Assembly: GCA_963974645.1 (NCBI GenBank)
Contig: CAXBEA010000011.1
Span: 1-54,240 of the forward strand
Origin: Motiliproteus sp963974645
Lineage (GTDB): Bacteria > Pseudomonadota > Gammaproteobacteria > Pseudomonadales > Balneatricaceae
Direction: 5' to 3'
Length of the DNA: 54,240 bases
In this document: in pieces, positions 1-7,527 of the stretch
Numbering within the stretch: the stretch's first letter is position 1
How the letters are laid out: every line of letters starts with the position of its first letter
The notes under the pieces: generated by a model
Told to the model about the DNA's origin: nothing
Databases searched by the model: none
What the model saw: the letters and a program-made list of their open reading frames with translations, nothing else
Program-made: the position numbers and the translations under genes

Positions 1-1
1 C

Positions 2-766
2 CCGATCGATCGTCACTACACCGCTGAGTTGCTGGGTTTTGACCGCCCGAGCGAGAATTCGCTGGATTCGGTCAGCGATCGTGATTTTGCGATCGAGTTT
101 TGCGCCGCCGCTAGTTTGATAATGACCCACTTATCACGCGCTTCCGAAGAGCTGGTACTCTGGACCTCGGCGCAGTTTGATTTCATCAATCTGCCCGATC
201 GCTTCTGCACCGGTTCGTCGATCATGCCGCAGAAGAAAAATCCCGATGTGCCCGAGCTGGTGCGCGGTAAGAGCGGCAGGGTAACCGGCCATCTGGTATC
301 GCTGTTGATGCTGATGAAATCGCAGCCCTTGGCGTACAACAAAGATAATCAGGAAGACAAAGAGCCGCTGTTCGATGTGATCGACACCCTGCAGGGCTGT
401 CTGCGCGCCTACGCCGACATGATTCCGGCGATTACCCCCAAGAAAGAGAAGATGCGCGAGGCGGCATTACGCGGCTTTTCAACAGCAACCGATCTGGCTG
501 ATTATTTGGTACGTCAGGGCGTCGCTTTCCGTGATGCGCACGAGATTGTCGGTAAGTCAGTAGCCTACGGTATTCAGCAAAGCAAAGACCTGGGAGAGAT
601 GAGCCTGGAGGAGTTGCAGCAGTTCTCCGATCAGATCCAAGCAGATGTGTTTGAGGTGCTGACGCTGGAAGGCTCGGTGGCTGCCCGTGATCATATCGGT
701 GGCACAGCGCCCAGGCAGGTAAGAGCGGCAGTGACCCGCGCCCGGGCTCTATTGGCGGCAAGATAG
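2..766 (+). CDS. argH: Argininosuccinate lyase, C-terminal part (5' end outside window)
   Basis: Cleaves argininosuccinate to arginine and fumarate, the last step of arginine synthesis, in the cytoplasm. The reading frame is open from base 2, so the N-terminal part lies upstream of the window. The fumarate-lyase superfamily signature GSSIMPQKKNP is encoded at 212-244 and contains the catalytic-loop serine region. The preceding NSLDSVSDRD stretch and the C-terminal helical domain match ArgH. The gene ends at 766 and faces the convergent GcvR-like gene. A hairpin lies between the two. Identification is firm; only the start is missing. Confidence 0.95.
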   Translation, partial: PIDRHYTAELLGFDRPSENSLDSVSDRDFAIEFCAAASLIMTHLSRASEELVLWTSAQFDFINLPDRFCTGSSIMPQKKNPDVPELVRGKSGRVTGHLVSLLMLMKSQPLAYNKDNQEDKEPLFDVIDTLQGCLRAYADMIPAITPKKEKMREAALRGFSTATDLADYLVRQGVAFRDAHEIVGKSVAYGIQQSKDLGEMSLEELQQFSDQIQADVFEVLTLEGSVAARDHIGGTAPRQVRAAVTRARALLAAR

Positions 767-780
767 CTTGACTGGAAAGT

Positions 781-815
781 GCTTCCGGGTCGGAATCTAT
801 GCCGACTCGGAAGAG
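781..815. terminator. Bidirectional terminator-like hairpin between argH and the GcvR-like gene
   Basis: CTTCCGGGTCGG (782-793) pairs with CCGACTCGGAAG (802-813) with one mismatch around an 8-nt loop. It sits in the 68-bp gap between convergent genes, where a shared terminator is expected. No clear T-run follows on either strand, so intrinsic termination is inferred from position. Confidence 0.5.
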
Positions 816-834
816 CGCTCAAGTGCGCGAGGGT

Positions 835-1353
835 TTAATGCAGGGTCAGATCGACCATCAGGTCTGAGGCGATCGCCTCCAGACTTTCTTGCAGATCATC
901 CAGATCGATATCCTCGGGCACTCTGAGCGATGCCTCGGCTTTAAACAGTAACTCCGCAGACATAGAGCCACTGACTACTTCGGTGGTCAGCTCTTCCACA
1001 CTGATCTGATATCCCGCCAAGGCGCGCGAGATATCACGTACTATCCCTGGTTTATCGTGCCCGATTAGCTCCAGTGTTAGGGCTCGGCCGCGCTCTGGAC
1101 TTGCAGCGGCTTCATCCTCGGTGACGACGCTAACGGTCAGGCCTTTGCTCGCGAGCCCGTCGAGGGCCTTGAGCAATGACTCCAGCCGTTCCGAATCAGC
1201 GCTGGCGATAAGAATCCCGGCGAACTGTCCTGCCAGGCGTGACATGTTGCTCTGTAGCCAATTAGCACGATGTTCCGCAAGGGTGGTAGAGAGCAGCTCC
1301 ACCAGTCCGGGTTTATCGGGGCCGATGGCTGTCAGTATCAGGGATGTTTTCAT
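835..1353 (-). CDS. GcvR-like protein with two ACT domains
   Basis: This 172-residue cytoplasmic protein is made of two ACT domains. The first begins TAIGPDKPGLVELLS (residues about 8-22) and the second begins LIGHDKPGIVRDIS (about 96-109). Both carry the D-K-P-G turn that typically binds amino acids. The arrangement and length match the GcvR family, whose E. coli member senses glycine and antagonises GcvA at the glycine-cleavage operon. A gcvH gene occurs 11 kb away in this window. The regulatory role is inferred from the family; no gcvA is visible, and other two-ACT proteins have different partners. Confidence 0.75.
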   Translation of the reverse strand: MKTSLILTAIGPDKPGLVELLSTTLAEHRANWLQSNMSRLAGQFAGILIASADSERLESLLKALDGLASKGLTVSVVTEDEAAASPERGRALTLELIGHDKPGIVRDISRALAGYQISVEELTTEVVSGSMSAELLFKAEASLRVPEDIDLDDLQESLEAIASDLMVDLTLH

Positions 1354-1456
1354 GAACGCTCCGCGGTGGTTTTTTTATCGTATAATTACTGCATTCTATG
1401 CCTCTGCCTGAGCCCACTGCAAATGCGCGGGCGTTAGCCTCCCTGATCGAGCTGTT

Positions 1457-2380
1457 ATGAACGAACTGTTTTCCATCCTTGCCGCCTTAGGTCCTGTGTT
1501 TGCGCTGGTGGTGTTGGGTGTTGGGCTGCGATGGGCCAATTTCCCCGGCAACGAGTTTTGGCCGTTGGCAGAACGGCTGACCTACTATCTACTGTTTCCT
1601 GTGCTGTTGGTTCTAAAAATATCTACCGCGACGTTACCGCAGGAGGGGGTAGCGCTGGTGGGGGTTGGATTGCTGCTGTCGCTGCTGCTGATGGCACTGC
1701 TGTCGCTGCTTCTTGGGCGGCTGCTAGGGCTAGAAATGCCAGCGTTAAGCTCGCTATTTCAGGGAGGGGTCCGCTTTAATACTTACGTGGGTCTAGCTGC
1801 AGCCGCCGAGCTTTTTGGCGAACAAGGGATCTTATGGGGCGCGCTGTTTTTAGGGCTGATGATTCCACTGGTGAACATTGCCTGCATTATGGTTTTTATT
1901 GTCAGTGGCCGTTCGGGCCGCAACCGTTGGCGAGGACTGCTGCTGCCACTGCTTAAAAATCCATTGATTATCGCCTGCGTGCTCGGTGGGCTGCTGAATC
2001 TGTCGGGAGCGGGGCTACCGTCGCCCTTGGTGCCGGTGCTGGAGTTGCTCAGCAAAATGGCTTTGCCGTTGGGGTTGTTGGCGGTGGGGGTGGGGCTTAA
2101 CCTTAAAGCGATGCGCGGGGGCGGTGCTGCGCTCTGGGGAAGCTGTCTGTTGAAGCTGCTGCTGTACCCTCTCTGTTTCATCCTGATCGCCATCTGGTTG
2201 GCGCTACCGCATGACGCAGTCGCGGTGCTGCTGATTTTTGTATCGCTGCCTACCGCATCATCGGCTTATATCCTAGCGAGACAGATGGGGGGGGATGCGC
2301 CACTGATGGCAGCCATCATCACGCTGCAGACTCTGCTGGCCGCAGCAACGATGCCCTTGGTCATTAGCTTGCTGGGATAA
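1457..2380 (+). CDS. AEC-family transporter (auxin efflux carrier superfamily permease)
   Basis: This 307-residue inner-membrane protein is almost entirely hydrophobic, with about ten predicted transmembrane segments. It has the AEC/Mem_trans pattern: an N-terminal segment ending in LTYYLLFPVLL, a central loop near SGRSGRNRWRG, and a repeated C-terminal half including LPTASSAYILARQMGGD. Bacterial relatives export or exchange small organic acids such as malate or malonate, but the substrate cannot be read here. It stands alone between divergent or unrelated genes. A TATAAT hexamer at 1381-1386 could be its -10 element, but no matching -35 is visible. The ribosome-binding site before ATG 1457 is weak. 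Confidence 0.82.
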   Translation: MNELFSILAALGPVFALVVLGVGLRWANFPGNEFWPLAERLTYYLLFPVLLVLKISTATLPQEGVALVGVGLLLSLLLMALLSLLLGRLLGLEMPALSSLFQGGVRFNTYVGLAAAAELFGEQGILWGALFLGLMIPLVNIACIMVFIVSGRSGRNRWRGLLLPLLKNPLIIACVLGGLLNLSGAGLPSPLVPVLELLSKMALPLGLLAVGVGLNLKAMRGGGAALWGSCLLKLLLYPLCFILIAIWLALPHDAVAVLLIFVSLPTASSAYILARQMGGDAPLMAAIITLQTLLAAATMPLVISLLG

Positions 2381-2541
2381 TTGCTAGTGCTGTCCTAGGC
2401 AACGAATGTCCTAGGTGACTGTTGAGTGTTGTTTACCTATTCTGAAACTAATCCACTTTGTGTTGACGGATCTCCTGTTTCGCAGACCGATACGGTGCTA
2501 AGCGACTATCCTGTTATTGAACAGGCAGCTGGAGAGATGCG

Positions 2542-2718
2542 GTGTTTGCAAGACCTGAGGTTCCTATCCTGATCTTTATCGCAGGGCTGCTATTTTTTAG
2601 CTGGCCGCTGATGGAGGTCGCGCGCGCGCTTCCCCCTGCCGCCCGGTTGATCTACTTCTTTGGTGCCTGGATGCTGCTAGTGGCGATTAATTTTCTGATC
2701 TTTCATCGAACCCGGTGA
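2542..2718 (+). CDS. CbrX-like small membrane protein upstream of the symporter-sensor
   Basis: A 58-codon frame starts at GTG 2542, after GGAGAG at 2531-2536, and ends at TGA 2716-2718, six bases before the sensor ATG. It encodes two hydrophobic segments (VPILIFIAGLLFF and LIYFFGAWMLLVAINFLIF) split by a short polar loop and ending HRTR. In Pseudomonas a small gene of this kind, cbrX, precedes cbrA and is translationally coupled to it. The position, size and near-overlap fit that arrangement. The sensor's likely Shine-Dalgarno (TGAGG) overlaps this stop codon, which supports coupling. The frame is short, so confidence rests on topology and context. Confidence 0.7.
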   Translation: MFARPEVPILIFIAGLLFFSWPLMEVARALPPAARLIYFFGAWMLLVAINFLIFHRTR

Positions 2719-2724
2719 GGTTTA

Positions 2725-5355
2725 ATGTTTAGTACCGGTAGCGTGTTTCTGTTTTTTTTGGCGTATATGGCCTTACTGTTCGGTGTCGCCCAGCTGGTCG
2801 AGCGAACTCCGCGGCTAGCTGCCTATCTATCCAGCAGACCCTGGGTTTACGCCCTTTCGATCACCGTCTACTGCACCTCCTGGACTTTTTATGGCAGTGT
2901 CGGCCTGGCTTCGCGAGAGGGGTTAGCCTACCTGCCGACCTATCTAGGCCCGACGCTGATGATCGGCCTCTGGTGGGTGGTGCTGCGTAAAATAGTGCGG
3001 ATCAAAGAGCGACGTAATATAACCAGTATTGCCGACTTTATTTCTGCCCGTTATGACCGCTCGCAGGGCGTGGCGATGATCGTAACCCTGATCGCGCTGC
3101 TGGGCACCGTGCCCTATATTGCGATCCAACTTAAGGCGGTAGTGACCAGCTTCAGCATTATTACCGGTGGTTCGATGGCAGATCTAGACTGGAGCGGACT
3201 GGGGCTCTGGGCAACGGGGCTATTGATCGCCTTTACGGTGCTGTTCGGTGCTCGCCGGCTAGACCCAACCGAGCGCCATCAGGGAATGATGGCGGCGCTA
3301 GCGGTAGAGTGCGTAGTCAAATTGGTGGCGTTTTTGGCGGTGGGGGTATTTGCAACCTTTAGCTTATACGATGGCTTTAGTGAGCTGTTTTCCGCTCTCC
3401 CTGCAGCAGATCTTGAACAACTGACCCGTGTCGGCAGTGGCGAAACGGAAGCCTATACCCGCTGGATGACGGTGCTGTTCGTATCGATGGCGGGCATTTT
3501 GTTTTTACCCCGACAGTTTCATACTGCCGTGGTTGAAAACTGTGATGAGCAGCATATACGCACCGCTATCTGGTTGGTGCCAGGTTATATGTTGTTAATT
3601 AGTTTGTTTGTCGTGCCTCTGGCTGCCGCTGGACGGGCGTCGGGTTTAGCGCATGAAATGTCAGATTTTTATGTGTTGCTGCTGCCTTTATTGGCAGACC
3701 AGCAGGCGCTGTCGGTGTTGGTGTTTCTGGGTGGTCTTGCCGCTGCCACCGGTATGATTATTGTCAGCACCGTGACCCTGGCAACGATGAGTACCAACCA
3801 TCTTCTGGTGCCGATAATTGATCGAATCGAAGGGTTTCATTGGCTGAGGCGCTACCTGTTGCCTGCGCGTTGGCTCGCCATCATCGCTGTACTACTGATC
3901 AGCTATCTATTTGCCAGAGAATTGACCGAGGGGCGTAGTCTGACCAATATCGGCATGCTCGGGTTTTGCGCCGCATTGCAGTTTATTCCCGCTATTTTTG
4001 GCGGTTTGTTTTGGCTTAAAGGCAATAAAGCGGGCGCGCTGATGGGGCTGGGGCTGGGTTTCTGTGTTTGGTTCTATACCCTGATGGTGCCTCTGCTGGC
4101 CGAATCGGGCCAGTTGCCGATCAGCATCGTTACGCAGGGGCCCTGGATGCTGCAGTGGTTACGGCCGGAAGCCTTGTTTGGGATGGACAGATTTGATTCT
4201 GTTACTCATTCGGCGTTCTGGTCGCTGTTCTTTAATGGCGCGGCCTATCTGCTGGGGTCGGTGTTGTTGCCGCAGCAGCGATCTGAGCTGGAGTTGGCGA
4301 GCGCTTACGTTCATGCATTGAAGTACGATTCCACAGGTGCCGTCGAGGGGGTGTCAGAAGTTGGTCATATAGATACGACTGAAAAGTTGGCTGAAGCGCA
4401 GGTGCTGCTTGAACAGTATTTCAGTGAAAAAATTTCGCGAAGTAAAATTCGACAGATTGCTGAAGGACTTGGAGTGCAGGGCAAAGAGGCGCTATCTGCA
4501 GGTGAGTTGTTACGCTTTCATCGGGAATTAGAACGCGTTCTGGCCGGTAATATAGGCGCAGCGGCCTCGCATAAAGCGATGAAAACACATCTGAGTTACT
4601 CCGAGGTCGAGCACGAACAGGTCAGCCATGTTTATGCTGCAATTTTGACTAATTTACGGCTAACACCGGATGAACTGCTGGAGCGAATCTCCTATTTTGA
4701 GGAGCGAGACCGGATTCAGCGTGAGCATGCGCATGAGTTGGAAGTGCGTGTGGTTGAGCGCGAGTCTGAAATAAGGATGCGCAAGCAGATCGAGCAGAAG
4801 CTGGAAAAAACTGTTCAGTCGCAATTGCTGCTGAATGAACTGTTGCGCATTACCTTAGAGCCGTTGTCACTCAAAGATGCGTTGGATCGAGCGCTCGCCT
4901 TGGTGAGTCGCTCTAGTTGGCTGCCTACTCAGCCCAAAGGGGGTATTTTTCTCGCACATGAAGAGCAGCAACAGCTTGAGTTGTTTGTGCAGCAAGGGCT
5001 CGATCCGGAGATACAGTCACTCTGCCATACCGTCGATTATGGTTACTGTGTGTGCGGCAGGGCAGCGCAAACGCAGGATATTATCCATACCGATGCGGTT
5101 GATCATCGGCATCCAACCCAGTTTGACGGGATGGAGGATCATGGCCACTATGCCGTCCCCATCAATTATGAGAAACGGTTGCTGGGGGTGATGATTCTGT
5201 ATCTGCGTCAGGGGCATCAGCAGACACAGGATGAGTCTGATTTTTTAGAAGCGGTAGCTAATGTGCTGGGTGGCTTGATTCAAAGAGACCTGACTCAGAA
5301 AGCCCTGATAGAAAGTGAGACTAGGCTCCGGGGTATGGTTCAGCCCGGAGGCTGA
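2725..5355 (+). CDS. Sodium/solute-symporter-type sensor with GAF domain, lacking the histidine kinase module
   Basis: This 876-residue inner-membrane protein resembles the front part of CbrA-type sensors. Residues about 1-510 form a multi-spanning SSSF (sodium:solute symporter) domain, including VYCTSWTFYGSVG and a conserved FLPRQFHTAVVEN stretch. A cytoplasmic linker and a charged coiled coil (about 660-695) follow. A GAF domain spans about 697-850 and includes GYCVCGRAAQTQDIIHTD and HGHYAVPI. The frame then stops at ETRLRGMVQPGG, just where a PAS or HisKA/HATPase module normally begins. No H-box or N/G boxes remain, and nothing in the following 250 bases encodes them. This is either a truncated remnant or a kinase-less sensor that signals through a partner. 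No response regulator is adjacent. Confidence 0.8.
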   Translation: MFSTGSVFLFFLAYMALLFGVAQLVERTPRLAAYLSSRPWVYALSITVYCTSWTFYGSVGLASREGLAYLPTYLGPTLMIGLWWVVLRKIVRIKERRNITSIADFISARYDRSQGVAMIVTLIALLGTVPYIAIQLKAVVTSFSIITGGSMADLDWSGLGLWATGLLIAFTVLFGARRLDPTERHQGMMAALAVECVVKLVAFLAVGVFATFSLYDGFSELFSALPAADLEQLTRVGSGETEAYTRWMTVLFVSMAGILFLPRQFHTAVVENCDEQHIRTAIWLVPGYMLLISLFVVPLAAAGRASGLAHEMSDFYVLLLPLLADQQALSVLVFLGGLAAATGMIIVSTVTLATMSTNHLLVPIIDRIEGFHWLRRYLLPARWLAIIAVLLISYLFARELTEGRSLTNIGMLGFCAALQFIPAIFGGLFWLKGNKAGALMGLGLGFCVWFYTLMVPLLAESGQLPISIVTQGPWMLQWLRPEALFGMDRFDSVTHSAFWSLFFNGAAYLLGSVLLPQQRSELELASAYVHALKYDSTGAVEGVSEVGHIDTTEKLAEAQVLLEQYFSEKISRSKIRQIAEGLGVQGKEALSAGELLRFHRELERVLAGNIGAAASHKAMKTHLSYSEVEHEQVSHVYAAILTNLRLTPDELLERISYFEERDRIQREHAHELEVRVVERESEIRMRKQIEQKLEKTVQSQLLLNELLRITLEPLSLKDALDRALALVSRSSWLPTQPKGGIFLAHEEQQQLELFVQQGLDPEIQSLCHTVDYGYCVCGRAAQTQDIIHTDAVDHRHPTQFDGMEDHGHYAVPINYEKRLLGVMILYLRQGHQQTQDESDFLEAVANVLGGLIQRDLTQKALIESETRLRGMVQPGG

Positions 5356-5613
5356 TCAAGGTTTGTTGTAGTGTCTTTAGAGTTCTGGAAAGCGTCCGTT
5401 AATAGCGAGAACAGAACTATTCGGCAGGGTTCGCTGGAGGAGACGGGATGCCAAATTAAGCTGAAATAATTTCAATTCGCGCACCTTCCTAAAGGTTTAT
5501 TTTTATTGCCGACCATATAAACACGTATATTTAGTGTGGATGTTGCATTTTTTTTAAAATATGCGATCCTTTCGCATCAACAATAATTTTTATTCGGAAA
5601 AGAATTACTAATT

Positions 5614-5796
5614 ATGAAAAAAGGACCGGATTTAGTGCTGATACTAGTCCTCGTGTTTGTTGCCGTGTTTGTTATAACAGGGGTTAGTCAAACTGACTTC
5701 GAACCGGCGGCACTGTCTAGTTTGCATGGTTCTAGTTTGAGTAGTTCTAGTTTGCATAGTTCTAGTTTGCATAGTTCTAGTTCACTCAGGCTCTAG
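5614..5796 (+). CDS. Small membrane ORF with serine-rich repeat tail (hypothetical)
   Basis: Sixty codons: an N-terminal hydrophobic helix (LVLILVLVFVAVFVITGV) preceded by two lysines, then a tail of S-S-L-H-S units encoded by 15-bp DNA repeats. The tail stops because the fifth repeat is 16 bp long, which brings TAG 5794-5796 into frame. In the unshifted frame the sequence would continue with a further repeat to a TAG at 5846-5848. I do not recognise the family. It could be a real small inner-membrane or exported protein, or a decaying one. The A/T-rich upstream region carries only a weak purine-rich ribosome-binding site. Confidence 0.4.
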   Translation: MKKGPDLVLILVLVFVAVFVITGVSQTDFEPAALSSLHGSSLSSSSLHSSSLHSSSSLRL

Positions 5797-5805
5797 TTTG
5801 AGTAA
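5716..5805 (+). repeat. 15-bp tandem repeat TCTAGTTTGCATAGT
   Basis: Units begin at 5716, 5731, 5746, 5761 and 5776, with a sixth, partial unit at 5792. The first four differ at only a few positions. The fifth is diverged and is 16 bp long, shifting the reading frame of the overlapping small ORF by one base and creating its stop codon. Confidence 0.85.
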
Positions 5806-5844
5806 GGCGTGTGGCGGTACTTACGGGCAGTGGCTAGATAGTGA

Positions 5845-6483
5845 TTAGCACTGCTTTCGGCTCCAGTACAGCTGGTGTTCAGTTGCCACTGCGGCGAGCG
5901 GGATATCCCAGTCGGCTAATTCAAGTTTTGGTTGTTGTTGTAACTCATGGGCCAGCCCGATCAGTGCGGGTGATTTTCGTGGAGGACGATTATCTTTCCT
6001 CTCAGTTCTACGTTTAAAAGCAAAAGTTCGATCGTAATATCCACCCCCCATTCCCAATCTTCCCCCCATAGAATCAAACCCCACCAACGGCAGTAAAACT
6101 AAATCCAACGCTTGCGGTAGTGCTCGCGGTTCAAGCCGAATATTGGGTTCAGAAATTCCATAGCAGTTTTTGATTAAGCGGGTTCCGGGTCGATAGCGTG
6201 CAAACCAGAGTCGGTTATGGCGGACAGGGTGGAGTACCGGAAGAAAACATTTTTTTCCCATCGCTAAGGCTTGCTTGATCAGTGGCAGAGGGGATATTTC
6301 ACCGTCGCTGGGCAGGTAAAAGCCGATCCGTTTGGCGCGAATAAAGAGTGCTTGGTGTTTTAATACGCGTGCCAGTTTAATGGCTGCCTGGCGTTGTTGC
6401 TGCGGACTGAGCGCGCGACGTTGCCTGCGCAACGATTGCCTGAGTTGGGCGCGGGTGATCGTCGAGGGTTGGGTCTGAATCAT
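5845..6483 (-). CDS. fau: 5-formyltetrahydrofolate cyclo-ligase
   Basis: Converts 5-formyl-THF to 5,10-methenyl-THF using ATP, in the cytoplasm. The basic N-terminus (RAQLRQSLRRQRRALSP), the nucleotide-binding region and the signature LPLVGFDSMGGRLGMGGGYYDR near residue 145 are typical, as is the length of about 212 residues. I chose the ATG at 6483 (MIQTQPSTITRAQ) because an upstream in-frame extension to 6555 would run into the 6S RNA. The order zapA-6S RNA-fau, also called ygfA, is the classic gammaproteobacterial arrangement. In E. coli, 6S RNA and ygfA are co-transcribed. Confidence 0.93.
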   Translation of the reverse strand: MIQTQPSTITRAQLRQSLRRQRRALSPQQQRQAAIKLARVLKHQALFIRAKRIGFYLPSDGEISPLPLIKQALAMGKKCFLPVLHPVRHNRLWFARYRPGTRLIKNCYGISEPNIRLEPRALPQALDLVLLPLVGFDSMGGRLGMGGGYYDRTFAFKRRTERKDNRPPRKSPALIGLAHELQQQPKLELADWDIPLAAVATEHQLYWSRKQC

Positions 6484-6501
6484 TGGGATAGGATCAAAAC
6501 A

Positions 6502-6684
6502 AAAGGGCTCCCCAGAGTGCCGGTGCTGATGTCGGCCCTGAACCCGAAGGTTCAAGGTGGCGATTTTCGAGCTACATTAGGCTTTCCGACTAGCGGACGT
6601 GCACATCAGTAGCTTCTGAAAACCTCCAGAAATGTGCTTATCGGCTCGAGGGACTATACCAACTGCCAAACACCTCAGGGAGCA
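6502..6684 (-). ncRNA. ssrS: 6S RNA
   Basis: A regulatory RNA that binds sigma70-RNA polymerase by mimicking an open promoter. Read on the minus strand, it begins near GTGCTCCCTGAGGTGTTTGG and ends near CACTCTGGGGAGCC. These two ends pair to form the closing stem. The internal CCGATAAGCACATTTC and CCACCTTGAACCTTCGGGTT segments match the conserved gammaproteobacterial 6S core. It lies exactly between zapA and the 5-formyl-THF cyclo-ligase gene, as in E. coli and Pseudomonas. The ends are estimated from the pairing and from the promoter just upstream. Confidence 0.93.
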
Positions 6685-6689
6685 CTGAT

Positions 6690-6717
6690 AGTATACCCCG
6701 GATTGCCGCGATGTCAG
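6690..6717 (-). promoter_or_regulatory. Sigma70 promoter of 6S RNA
   Basis: On the minus strand, CTGACA (6712-6717) and TATACT (6690-6695) are separated by 16 bp. The predicted start is about 6 to 8 bases downstream, at the first bases of the closing stem of 6S RNA. Confidence 0.75.
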
Positions 6718-6756
6718 CCCTTGAATAGTTTGAAAATAACGGTTATAGCTAAAGGT

Positions 6757-7053
6757 TTAGTCTGAGCTGTTAGGAAGGGATTTAGCGATACGTTCGCTGA
6801 GTTGTTGCTGTTGCCGTTTTAATTGACTCAGTTCCTGTTGGGTTTTAAGCAGTTCGTGGGTCAGGTTGAGTGCGGTCATGACCGCGATTCGATCGAGGCC
6901 AAATACTTTGCCCCGCGCCTTAATCTCCTTCATCCGCTGATCAAGCAGCTGTGCAGTGGTCATCAGCTCCGGTTGGGATTCCCGAGGGCAGTTAATCAAA
7001 AACTCTTTTCCCAGAATTTTGATCTCGACCTGGTCACTGTCTGAGGCTTGCAT
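6757..7053 (-). CDS. zapA: Cell division protein ZapA
   Basis: A cytoplasmic protein that cross-links FtsZ protofilaments and stabilises the Z-ring. The 98 residues show the ZapA layout: an N-terminal beta region with VEIKILGKEFLINCP, then AQLLDQRMKEIKARGKVFGLDRIAVMTALNL, then a glutamine-rich C-terminal coiled coil (ELSQLKRQQQQL). The start ATG at 7053 shares one base with the stop of the upstream TIGR02449 gene (TAATG), implying translational coupling. 6S RNA follows directly. Confidence 0.93.
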   Translation of the reverse strand: MQASDSDQVEIKILGKEFLINCPRESQPELMTTAQLLDQRMKEIKARGKVFGLDRIAVMTALNLTHELLKTQQELSQLKRQQQQLSERIAKSLPNSSD

Positions 7054-7256
7054 TACTGCTCCATTGCCTTAAAGCGGCTGATCATCGCTTCTACCCTCTT
7101 TTGGGTAGCATCACGAACCTGGCGTAATTGATTGCGTTCCAGTTTCAGGGCCTGCTCACGGCTTTTTAGTTGTTGATTCTGCTGCTGTAGCTGCTGGCAG
7201 TAGTCAAGCAGTTGCTGCACTTGATACTCCAGAGCTGTTGAGGTCGATTCTGACAT
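7053..7256 (-). CDS. TIGR02449-family coiled-coil protein (ZapB-like size)
   Basis: A 67-residue, highly charged, glutamine-rich coiled coil (QVQQLLDYCQQLQQQNQQLK onward) matching the short conserved family commonly encoded just before zapA in gammaproteobacteria. I chose ATG 7256 (MSESTSTALEYQ) because the upstream extension to 7319 crosses the promoter at 7285-7313. A ZapB-like structural role at the divisome is an inference from size and neighbourhood. No catalytic residues are present. It is coupled to zapA by the TAATG overlap. Confidence 0.8.
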   Translation of the reverse strand: MSESTSTALEYQVQQLLDYCQQLQQQNQQLKSREQALKLERNQLRQVRDATQKRVEAMISRFKAMEQ

Positions 7257-7284
7257 GCTACGGACTCTTCCTGTTAAGTAATGA

Positions 7285-7313
7285 ATAGTAGGGTGGGTAA
7301 GCAGGGTGGTCAA
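7285..7313 (-). promoter_or_regulatory. Sigma70 promoter of the TIGR02449-zapA operon
   Basis: On the minus strand, TTGACC (7308-7313) and TACTAT (7285-7290) are separated by exactly 17 bp. It lies about 30 bp upstream of ATG 7256, in the divergent region shared with ygfB. Confidence 0.7.
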
Positions 7314-7527
7314 CGGCATTGCGGAGGTTGGATAGGCTTAAATGCGGATAATATCTGCTCGGTAAAGAAGTTTGCCGAACCCTTGGGCAGATTCAGCCTT
7401 TATTATTGGCCTCAGCTGGCGTGGTGGCGATGCAGGCGAGGTGTTAGGATTGTCGCCAGTTAACATCTCCGGCGTGTTTAGTGCCGGATCTTTTAGTCTA
7501 GGATCTATGCCCAGAGGTAGTTTCAAC

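Noticed and set aside
1381..1386. TATAAT as promoter of the AEC transporter
   Set aside because: Perfect -10 but no acceptable -35 at 16-18 bp, and the region is A/T-rich by chance; mentioned only in the gene entry.
6484..6555. Longer N-terminus for the 5-formyl-THF cyclo-ligase
   Set aside because: The extra 24 codons run into 6S RNA and do not match the family; ATG 6483 gives the expected start.
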